Assembly (NCBI RefSeq): GCF_046156265.1
Contig: NZ_JAWDIR010000003.1
Span: forward strand, 1-64,000
Source: CAMDHY01 sp046156265
GTDB lineage: Bacteria > Pseudomonadota > Alphaproteobacteria > Rhizobiales > Segnochrobactraceae
Reading direction: 5' to 3'
Length of the DNA: 64,000 nt
Both the position numbers and the translations under genes were made by a program. Shown in pieces: positions 17,719 through 24,416 of the stretch (its first letter is position 1; each line of letters starts with the position of its first letter). The notes under the pieces are model-generated. The model was not told the DNA's origin. It did no database searches and saw only the letters and a program-made list of their open reading frames with translations.

Positions 17719-17880
17719 CATCGTGGTGCACGGGTCAGATACGGACGTAAGATATGGGTGGGTGTGCGCCATGAGTGAGTTCTACGGAGCATCAGCACCC
17801 ACACATCGCTCCGGGGCATCACCTACACAATTCCTCCAACCGCCCCGAAAAGTCGCGGGTCAGCCGCGCACGCGCACCCC

Positions 17881-17900
17881 CTCCCCCCTGAAGGGGGGAG
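17881..17900. repeat. G/C hairpin in the RepA-terS gap
   Basis: A perfect 8-bp stem (CTCCCCCC / GGGGGGAG) with a TGAA loop. It resembles the C-tract/G-tract arms of the larger palindromic repeats at 43.26 and 56.99 kb, but only the core hairpin is here. It may act as a terminator or structured element downstream of the RepA-like gene. Confidence 0.55.
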
Positions 17901-17968
17901 AGGGGGATGCCGTGCGTGCGCGTGCGCTTCCCTTTCCCGCCAGCGCACGCGTGCACGTCAAAAGCGCA

Positions 17969-17995
17969 CGTGCACCGCGTGCACCGCGTGCACCG
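17969..17995. repeat. Three tandem 9-bp repeats next to the RepA-like gene
   Basis: CGTGCACCG occurs three times without a gap, starting at 17969, 17978 and 17987. It ends 2 bp before the stop codon of the RepA-like gene. Further GTGCACG and GTGCGTGCGC words lie just to the left (17921-17956). Iteron-like repeats beside a replication gene are suggestive of an origin, but the repeats are short and not A+T-rich. Confidence 0.55.
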
Positions 17996-17997
17996 CA

Positions 17998-19422
17998 TCA
18001 ATCCTTCGCCCAAATCCACTCCTGACCATCCCAGCTGCCAGCGTAAAACTCGGATTTGACGAGGTCTTTCTGCATGGCGCTCCAGGCAGCTCGTCTGGCA
18101 GATTCTTGCTTCTTCGGGTTCGGTTCGCCGCCGGTCACGTAGAAGCGCCAAAACGCATCTCGCACCTTCGTCAGGCTCACCATCTTCACCCGGGGGCCGT
18201 CACCTTGGATGGCTCGCGTTTCTCCGTGGCTGATAAGAGCCTCGTTGAACGCTTGGCGGAACGCTTCAGGCCTCTGCCCGGATGCCCGCTTCGGCAACCC
18301 TGCCTTGGCACCCATCGGGTTCCCGAGAGCGCTCTTCGGCACCGTCATCACCGGCGGCGTGGTGAGGTCCGGAACGACAATGCATGCGCCCTCATCCTCG
18401 CCATCTTCATCGACGCCGGTCTTGATGAACTTCAGGCTGAACGGCGCAATGGGCCCCTCGGGCCCGGTGCGGTTCTTCTCGAGGATGAGTTGGCGTTGGC
18501 CGACGATGCCGGAGGTGTGGTCTCGGTCGGCGATCGTTGCGAGCACACCGTCGACGTTGCCGCGCCACGCGGACCCGCCCCGTAGGCCGGTGCTCTGATC
18601 CTTTCCATAGTGATGCACGCCGATAACCAGCGCTCCGACTGCATTCGCAATCCTGTAGAGCGCGTTCGTGGCTTTGGTGACCTCCGAATTGCTGTTTTCA
18701 TCCTTAAAGCCAAACGATGCTGCAACCGCATCGATGATAACAGCGCCTAGCCGAACCTGGAAACGACGCTCCATCTCTGCACTGATTTCAAGAAGCTGCT
18801 GGATGACGCTTCGCTCATCGCTCGGTTTCATGAGATCGATAGTGACGGAGGCATGCGTGATTGGAAGCTTTCCTCCGTACGCTATCTCGTCGCCCGCCAC
18901 CTTCAGCCGCATCGGCAGCGTGGCTGCACCCTCCGCGGCGAGGATCGCAACGCCAACCCTCTCCTTGACGCGCCGCCCAAAGAAGTCGACGCCGGTAGCG
19001 AGGCACACAGCGAGGTGGCAGACGGTGAAGGTCTTGCCCGCGCCCGACTGCCCTCCGAGTAACACCACACCGTCACGCGGCAGGGTGTGCTTGATGAGCT
19101 GGGGCGGCGGCTCCGGCAGCGCCTCGCCGTGCCAGATGAAGCGGTCGAGAAGGCCGGGGCGCGTCTTCGCCGTGTTCTCTCTCCCTTCGGGGACGACCTG
19201 GCTCCGGTCTTCGTTTGCGGCGCTGCTCCCGCGTGCCGCGCCCATCTCATCGGTGTCGAAATTCGGCGGCAGCACGGGCGGCTGGTTCATGCCGTCGCGC
19301 GATCCGGAGGTGATCTTGCTCCGCGTCGCCAGGATCTGGCTTACGTCCGCCTCGTCATTGGAAGGCGAGTGGGGAATCTTGCCGTCCCCCTCGTAAACGG
19401 AGTACCGATTACGCAGCGTCAT
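17998..19422 (-). CDS. RepA-like AAA (AAA_25) replication ATPase
   Basis: A 474-aa protein. The N-terminal about 110 residues are poorly ordered. A RecA-like hexameric ATPase domain follows, with Walker A in LLGGQSGAGKTFTVCH (about residue 125), Walker B in LGAVIIDAVAASFG (about 230) and a sensor-type histidine stretch VIGVHHYGKDQSTGLRGGSA. This is the AAA_25 / RepA family of replicative helicases in plasmids and satellites. The C-terminal about 110 residues look like a winged-helix DNA-binding region ending in GQEWIWAKD. The start at ATG 19422 overlaps the end of the Toprim gene by 14 bp, so the two are co-translated and probably act together as primase-helicase. Confidence 0.82.
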   Translation of the reverse strand: MTLRNRYSVYEGDGKIPHSPSNDEADVSQILATRSKITSGSRDGMNQPPVLPPNFDTDEMGAARGSSAANEDRSQVVPEGRENTAKTRPGLLDRFIWHGEALPEPPPQLIKHTLPRDGVVLLGGQSGAGKTFTVCHLAVCLATGVDFFGRRVKERVGVAILAAEGAATLPMRLKVAGDEIAYGGKLPITHASVTIDLMKPSDERSVIQQLLEISAEMERRFQVRLGAVIIDAVAASFGFKDENSNSEVTKATNALYRIANAVGALVIGVHHYGKDQSTGLRGGSAWRGNVDGVLATIADRDHTSGIVGQRQLILEKNRTGPEGPIAPFSLKFIKTGVDEDGEDEGACIVVPDLTTPPVMTVPKSALGNPMGAKAGLPKRASGQRPEAFRQAFNEALISHGETRAIQGDGPRVKMVSLTKVRDAFWRFYVTGGEPNPKKQESARRAAWSAMQKDLVKSEFYAGSWDGQEWIWAKD

Positions 19423-20320
19423 CGCTGGGCGCCTCCGCGACGATATCGTTGAGATCGTGGCCCCACTGGTCCGGCACGACGCGGCGCACGTCACGCTCTC
19501 GCCAACGCTCGGCGGTGACCTGAGCCGCCGCACGACCGGCCTCCTCGTTGTCGACGGCGATCCAGAGGGACTCGATGCCCGAGAGCAGCGGGAAACCCGC
19601 CAACAGGCCGGCGCTGAGGGCGGCCCACACGGGCGTATTGCCGAATTCCGGGAGCTTCTGGAGGGACAGGGTCGATTCGATGCCCTCGCCGATGCCCAGC
19701 GCCAGCGTGACCTCGGCATCGCAAGTCAGTTTCACCACGCCGCCGGCCGCACGGCCGAGCATCATCCGGCCACCGGAGCCGAGGTCGCCTCGCTTCATGC
19801 CGTCGGCGGTGATCGCCGTGCGGTGGAGGCCGATGGGTTCATTGGTCTCGATGTGGCGAACAAGGGCCAGCATGGCGCCGCAGCGGTGGGGGCCAAAGGG
19901 GCACGCCGCGTGCCAGCGGATCGCTTTACCCGCTGCGCCCTCGGGGAAGGTCAGGCCACGGCGGGAGAGGTACGTCTCGACCGGCGTGCCGGACGGCGAC
20001 TGCCCGGCCTTCCAGAGCGAGAGGGCGCGAGCGGTCCTGCCGGCGTCATCGCGGTCGTCGCGGCCAGCGTCCGTCCGCATCCCGAAAACGAAGACGTTCC
20101 GCTGGTCGCCGAGCCCGAGGCGCTCGCGGATCTGGTCCCGGCAGGCGCCCCAGTCGTCGTTGGCGAAGGAGTACACAACGAAACCGTCGGGCGCCTTCGA
20201 GTCGAAGCGGATGGAGAGCGAGCGGTCGGCGCGCGAGTGGCCGGGGCCGGGGGCGATGATGCGGTCCCTGCCGACGACAATGCCGCCGAGGAGAGCCGCT
20301 GCCCTGCGGATGTCGATCAT
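19409..20320 (-). CDS. Toprim-domain primase-like protein
   Basis: This 303-aa protein resembles the phage/plasmid Toprim proteins found beside RepA-like ATPases. The N-terminus (to about 60) contains GPGHSRADRSLSIRFD, a zinc-finger-less primase-associated stretch. A middle segment has ETYLSRRGL and IRWHAACPFG. The C-terminal Toprim fold has the acidic LALGIGEGIESTLSLQ (about 210) and the second acidic strand LWIAVDNEEAGRAAA (about 255). It probably makes primers for the element's replication. Overlap with the helicase gene supports a functional pair. Confidence 0.8.
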   Translation of the reverse strand: MIDIRRAAALLGGIVVGRDRIIAPGPGHSRADRSLSIRFDSKAPDGFVVYSFANDDWGACRDQIRERLGLGDQRNVFVFGMRTDAGRDDRDDAGRTARALSLWKAGQSPSGTPVETYLSRRGLTFPEGAAGKAIRWHAACPFGPHRCGAMLALVRHIETNEPIGLHRTAITADGMKRGDLGSGGRMMLGRAAGGVVKLTCDAEVTLALGIGEGIESTLSLQKLPEFGNTPVWAALSAGLLAGFPLLSGIESLWIAVDNEEAGRAAAQVTAERWRERDVRRVVPDQWGHDLNDIVAEAPSDDAA

Positions 20321-20355
20321 GCTGCGCCCTCCGAAGCGAGCCCGGGAGGTCGTGC

Positions 20356-20613
20356 TCAGGCGGACGCGAGCGAGCGGAGGTAGGCGAGCAGGTCGCTCTC
20401 GGCGACGAAAGTGCGCGAGCCGATCTTCCTGGTGACGAGGCGCCCCTTGGCGATCTCGTTGTAGACCATCGTCCGGCAGATGCCGGCCCTGCCCTTCACC
20501 TCGGCGATGCTGTTGAGGCGCTCGACGAAGGTCGGGTTCATGATGATCTTGCGGCGCTCATCCTCGCGCTTGGCGATGAACTGCGTGAGGTCCGTCTGCG
20601 ACGGCGTGATCAT
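20356..20613 (-). CDS. AlpA/excisionase-type HTH regulator
   Basis: An 85-aa protein starting at ATG 20613 (MITPSQTDLTQFIAKREDER). The C-terminal half is a MerR-like winged helix typical of AlpA and excisionases: NSIAEVKGRAGICRTMVYNE, then GRLVTRKIGSRTFVAESDLL. In P4-like elements and PICIs, AlpA activates the element or its integrase/excisionase. Here it lies 35 bp upstream of the Toprim gene and may control the replication operon. The longer open frame to 20718 has no support as coding sequence. Confidence 0.8.
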   Translation of the reverse strand: MITPSQTDLTQFIAKREDERRKIIMNPTFVERLNSIAEVKGRAGICRTMVYNEIAKGRLVTRKIGSRTFVAESDLLAYLRSLASA

Positions 20614-20786
20614 TGTGAGTCTCACTCTCGTGGTGAATCGACCGCGAGAGCGTCTCTCTGTGTACGGCTGTGAAATAGAACACGCAGGGCGATTGCACGG
20701 ACATTCCCGCGATCCCATTCCCTTACGCGTTCATACTCAAATACTTAGGCATTGGAGCGGCTCGACGAGGCGACGGCGCGGGGCAG

Positions 20787-22034
20787 TCACGCGCGCCCGT
20801 TTGGCCGTCGCCCCTGCTTGAAGACATACCCCGTACGTTCGCACGCTTGTATGCATACCCTCTTGAACACCGAACCCTTTTTGTTCCTTCCAATGCAGGC
20901 AGCCGCCTCATCAAGGGACGGATTTCCTTTGCTATGGATCAAGTCAACCAGCTTCTGGATCATTATTTTCTCTTGATTCGATGTGGTTCGGGTCCCGGGC
21001 TCCGTCTTGCTATCCTGCTGTCTAAGAAGCGTCCGAAACTGCTCAGCATCCACCGTTACATTCGACCATGCATTGAATTCGCTCGAGTCGATTTCTGGCT
21101 GTCTGGTCAGCGCAGAGCCGAGCTCATCGACAAAGGCCATATATTCCTCGCTACCCTCTGAAACCGGATAAATCCGATCCGCTTCCATGTCGAAACCAAC
21201 TTTCTTGGCAAAGCATGATGCTGGAATTAGCTGCGGCCTGCGCCCAATCCCGAGTGCACTTCGGGCACCGACGATCAATTCGCCCGAAGGCACGCCGCTG
21301 AAGGCCAAGCGACCGTCTCGACCGTGCTTCCGAAGCCACTGCTCCGTTGCGGGCGTGGGCGAGTCGTGGTCAGCCGAATGGTCGTGGAAGCATGCGAACC
21401 CCGCAGGCGTGACACGATCCCGATGGGGTCCACGGAGGATGCGGGAATAGGGCGTTTTGCGTGAAGGCGAGGGCGGCGGGTCGACATAGGTCTGACCGTC
21501 TTGGAGCTTCTGCTGTATCGCCAGCAGGCTTTGCTCGTACGTCCGGAAGTCGTTGAAGCTATCTCCCAGTTCCCCGACGGCGTCCTGCAGATCGGCATCA
21601 GCCGGGGCATCCTTGATGTAGAAGGCCACCCGCAGCCGCTGCAGCGCACTTGAGAACTTCACTGCCATGTACGAGCGGTTAGCCTCCCATTTGGGGCGTG
21701 CCTTTTCCCAGAGCGCTTCGTTTTCAGCTTTCACGGCAATGGCGCGCAGTTCGTGCTGGCGCACCCGCAGTTCCCAGTCTTCATCATCGCATTCGACTGT
21801 GTGTTCGTCGGATGACTTCGGGAGGATGCCGAGGCGGTAGGTACTGTCCGGTCCCAGAAACAGGTGCGTTCGGCTGAGCTCTTCGGCCGTCAGTTCACCA
21901 CTTTCGATCTCAAAGCCGACGCATCCGTAGGACAGTGCCATCATGGCTAAGCCGAGCGGGATATCCGCCGCATCGACAGGCAGTTCCAATGGCTTGACTT
22001 CGAACTGCAATGAAGCCCGCAGCGAGATGGGCAT
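20787..22034 (-). CDS. Unknown protein of the satellite-like element
   Basis: A 415-aa protein of no family I recognise. The N-terminal about 100 residues are mixed alpha/beta (SLRASLQFEVKPLELPVDAA). A helical middle follows (ELRAIAVKAENEALWEKARP, YMAVKFSSALQRLRVAFYIK). A Pro-rich linker at about 195 leads to RILRGPHRDRVTPAGFACFH. The last 70 residues (IMIQKLVDLIHSKGNPSLDE..., RVCIQACERTGYVFKQG) look like a small DNA-binding helix-turn-helix. G+C is clearly below chromosomal genes. No signal peptide or membrane segment. ATG 22034 is preferred over the in-frame TTG at 22040. Its place between integrase and alpA is where satellites often keep regulators or defence/interference genes. Confidence 0.65.
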   Translation of the reverse strand: MPISLRASLQFEVKPLELPVDAADIPLGLAMMALSYGCVGFEIESGELTAEELSRTHLFLGPDSTYRLGILPKSSDEHTVECDDEDWELRVRQHELRAIAVKAENEALWEKARPKWEANRSYMAVKFSSALQRLRVAFYIKDAPADADLQDAVGELGDSFNDFRTYEQSLLAIQQKLQDGQTYVDPPPSPSRKTPYSRILRGPHRDRVTPAGFACFHDHSADHDSPTPATEQWLRKHGRDGRLAFSGVPSGELIVGARSALGIGRRPQLIPASCFAKKVGFDMEADRIYPVSEGSEEYMAFVDELGSALTRQPEIDSSEFNAWSNVTVDAEQFRTLLRQQDSKTEPGTRTTSNQEKIMIQKLVDLIHSKGNPSLDEAAACIGRNKKGSVFKRVCIQACERTGYVFKQGRRPNGRA

Positions 22035-22149
22035 AACCAAGGCGCTCCCATTCGTGAATCACCCGGAATGATGCACGATGTAGTGGACCTTGCAGACCCC
22101 GGTCCCAGCATCCCCGCCGCGACACTGGTGCCCACAGCAGCCGCCCAGT

Positions 22150-22352
22150 TCAGCCAGCGGCTGAACCAGCCAAAGGCGATGCTCTTCGGCTGCACGTCAT
22201 ACATTATTCGGCTGGAGGCGCCATCCGATGCCTCTGCGCAGGACGTAGAAGATCGCATTCAGGATCCCGCCCCGGCTTCACCGCGCCGGGTGGCCGCGCG
22301 GGCGCCGCCATCAGCGACTCGATCACCGTCCACCTCTGGTCCGTCAGGCCAG
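22150..22352 (-). pseudogene. IS5-family transposase fragment
   Basis: From 22350 downward the minus strand encodes LTDQRWTVIESLMAA, then, one frame over, ILNAIFYVLRRGIGWRLQP, and after another shift FGWFSRWLN. These are successive N-terminal motifs of IS5-type transposases. The rest is absent. It is a decayed remnant between the integrase and the unknown 415-aa gene. Nothing else in 22035-22498 looks coding. Confidence 0.7.
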
Positions 22353-22498
22353 TTTGGTCGCGTAGGCCTCCACGTCAGTACTGCCGCCGGTTGGCCAAGG
22401 TCCATGGTAAGCATTCAGCTCATGGGTGAAGAAACCTCCAAATGAATCACCGCAATCCCCGCCGATACACTCCTTTCGGGCCGATCACAAAACGTCCG

Positions 22499-23698
22499 TC
22501 ACCTTCCCTCGGTACAAAAGGCCGCCCAGTCCGCCATGAGTTGCCGCCTTTTCACCAATGCATCGCCGCGCCGGTACGCCCGCTCGACCTCATTTCCGAC
22601 GACGTGCGCGAGCGCTGCCTCAGCGATCTCGCGCGTGTGATGTGTCTCCTCGCCTGCCCAGTCGCGAAATGAAGACCGGAAGCCGTGAGCTGTCACATTC
22701 GCACCCAGGCGCCGCAGTACCATCGACATTGCCATGATGGACAGCGGCTTGTCATTCTTCATCCCCGGGAAGACGAACGCCGAGACATCATCATTGTCCA
22801 ATCGCAGCGGAGCGACGACGGAGAGGAGTTGGAGTGCCTGATCGGAGAGTGGCACGCGGTGTTCGCGCCGGGCCTTCATACGTTCCCTCGGCACTACCCA
22901 AACCTTTGCCTCGAGATCAAACTCCCCCCACTGTGCTCCGAGTACCTCTCCACTACGGGCGGCGGTTAGAATGGCAAACCGCAGCGCGAGGGCGCTGACG
23001 CCATCCACCGCCTCCAGGCTTTTCATGAACGCAGGCACATCGGCATAGGGCATCGCTTTGAGATGGCCCCGGGTAAGCTTCCGTCTCTTTGGGAGGAGCT
23101 TGTCAAGATGTCCTCGCCAAAGCGCCGGGTTCTCGCCAAAGCGAAGCTTCCTAACCTTAGCAGCATCCAAAACGCGTTCGATGCGCCCGCGAAGTCGCGA
23201 GGCGGTTTCGGACTTGGTCAGCCAGATCGGTTCAAGAATGGAGAGCACGTCCTCCGTGCTCACCTCGTCAATCGGCTTCCTGCGTATGGCAGCGCAGTAG
23301 GCGTCACCGAGGGTCGCCTTCCACTGGTAACGATGCTTCGCGTTCGTAAAGCCTGCCTCAATCCCATCAACGTAAGCGTCCGCAAACTCACCGAACGTCG
23401 GCACAGTGACATCGGCCTGCGCAGCCGTCGACGCGCGCCTGATGGCGAGAGGGTCCTTGCCGTCGGCGAGCAGCGCGCGGGCTTCAGCCGCCTTCTCGCG
23501 AGCCACGGCAAGCCTCACATCGCGGAGGCTGCCTAGGCCCATTTCGCGCTGCTTGCCCTCGCGCTTGAACATGAAGAGCCAGGACTTGGCGCCGTTCGCC
23601 CCGACCTGAAGATACAGGCCCCCGCCGTCGGCATGCCTTCCGGGCTTGACGATCGTCGCGATCGACCTCGCGCTCAGCTTGTTCAGAACCGTCGCCAT
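22499..23698 (-). CDS. int: Tyrosine recombinase / integrase
   Basis: This 399-aa P4-type integrase has an N-terminal DUF4102 arm-binding domain (SARSIATIVKPGRHADGGGL, WLFMFKREGKQREMGLGSLR), a SAM-like core-binding domain and a C-terminal catalytic domain. Catalytic residues are visible: Arg in LTAARSGEVLGAQW, the HxxR of TAHGFRSSFRDWAGE, a second His in LAHVVGNEVE and the Tyr in ERAYRRGD. The start is ATG at 23698 (MATVLNKLSAR). It is the outermost gene of the element and appears intact, so excision may still be possible. Confidence 0.93.
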   Translation of the reverse strand: MATVLNKLSARSIATIVKPGRHADGGGLYLQVGANGAKSWLFMFKREGKQREMGLGSLRDVRLAVAREKAAEARALLADGKDPLAIRRASTAAQADVTVPTFGEFADAYVDGIEAGFTNAKHRYQWKATLGDAYCAAIRRKPIDEVSTEDVLSILEPIWLTKSETASRLRGRIERVLDAAKVRKLRFGENPALWRGHLDKLLPKRRKLTRGHLKAMPYADVPAFMKSLEAVDGVSALALRFAILTAARSGEVLGAQWGEFDLEAKVWVVPRERMKARREHRVPLSDQALQLLSVVAPLRLDNDDVSAFVFPGMKNDKPLSIMAMSMVLRRLGANVTAHGFRSSFRDWAGEETHHTREIAEAALAHVVGNEVERAYRRGDALVKRRQLMADWAAFCTEGR

Positions 23699-23713
23699 CC
23701 TACGCCCTACCCA

Positions 23714-23737
23714 TCTACCCCAGCGTCTACCCCAGCG
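23714..23737. repeat. Tandem 12-bp repeat upstream of the integrase
   Basis: TCTACCCCAGCG is present twice in direct succession (23714-23725 and 23726-23737), 16 bp upstream of the integrase start. Direct repeats at this place are often integrase arm or excisionase sites; here that is inference from position. Confidence 0.55.
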
Positions 23738-23974
23738 CCCCGGACGGATGGAGGTAAGCATGGGTGGACGCCAGCGGACAAGGAGCGATCAGCTTTCCCA
23801 GTTTTTCTGGCTTTTTTATGCTCAGCTCGGATGTGCAGGAGCGTCTGTGAACCTTAGTGTGGTGGACCTCGGCTCCACCAGTTCCCCGAAGGACATACCC
23901 GACATTGCATTAGATCGCCGCAGGTGCCGTCGGGCTGCCTGCGCCGTCGGGATCGCGCTTCCGGCCGGATCGCG
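23738..23974. other. Probable right junction of the element; hairpin with tmRNA-like end
   Basis: The gap between integrase and the next chromosomal gene has no coding frame I support. At about 23865-23885 it holds a perfect 7-bp stem (TGGTGGA / TCCACCA, loop CCTCGGC). The right arm reads CGGCTCCACCA, which resembles the 3' terminus of tmRNA or some tRNAs. It could be an attR remnant, but no second copy is visible in the window. Confidence 0.3.
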
Positions 23975-24409
23975 ATGATCGACCTGTCCGTCTATGCGGG
24001 GCTGTTCGCCGCCGCCTTCCTGGCGGCGACGCTGCTGCCGGCCCAATCGGAGGCGGCGCTGGCGATGACGGTGGCGGCCGGCTACCCGGCCCTCACGGCG
24101 ATCACCGTCGCGAGCGTCGGCAACGTCCTCGGCTCCGTGGTGAACTGGGTCCTCGGCCGGTTCATCGGCCGCTTCCGCGATCGCCCCTGGTTCCCGGTCA
24201 GCGAGCGGCACCTCGTGCGGGCGGAGCGATGGTACCGCCGCTTCGGCAAGTGGTCGCTGCTCCTGGCGTGGGTGCCGATCATCGGCGATCCGCTCACCGT
24301 GATCGCCGGGGTGCTGCGGGAGCCCCTGCCGGTCTTCCTTCTCCTCGTCGCAGTGGCGAAGATCGGGCGCTACGTGGTGGTGGTGCTCGCCACCCAGGGG
24401 CTCGTCTGA
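23975..24409 (+). CDS. SNARE-associated (DedA/YqaA-type) inner-membrane protein
   Basis: This 144-aa membrane protein starts at ATG 23975. Hydrophobic helices cover about residues 5-25, 33-60 (VASVGNVLGSVVNWVLGRFI) and 92-140. The conserved re-entrant-loop-like motifs PAQSEAALA and GVLREPLP fit the small YqaA subgroup of the DedA/VTT superfamily. Members of the wider family move phospholipids or undecaprenyl phosphate, but the YqaA subgroup is uncharacterised. It is convergent with the permease gene downstream (7-bp gap). Confidence 0.75.
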   Translation: MIDLSVYAGLFAAAFLAATLLPAQSEAALAMTVAAGYPALTAITVASVGNVLGSVVNWVLGRFIGRFRDRPWFPVSERHLVRAERWYRRFGKWSLLLAWVPIIGDPLTVIAGVLREPLPVFLLLVAVAKIGRYVVVVLATQGLV

Positions 24410-24416
24410 CCAACCC

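Larger units (their letters stand above)
16953..23698 (-). mobile_element. Candidate phage satellite (PICI-like) integrated element
   Basis: Six or seven genes, all on the minus strand, run from the integrase (23698) through an unknown protein, AlpA-like regulator, Toprim primase and RepA-like ATPase to a small terminase subunit (16953). No capsid, portal, large terminase, tail or lysis gene is present. Integrase + AlpA + primase/rep + TerS is the known core of phage-inducible chromosomal islands, and base composition is lower than in the flanking chromosome. The boundaries are the outermost genes, not proven att sites. It could instead be a strongly reduced prophage. Confidence 0.6.
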
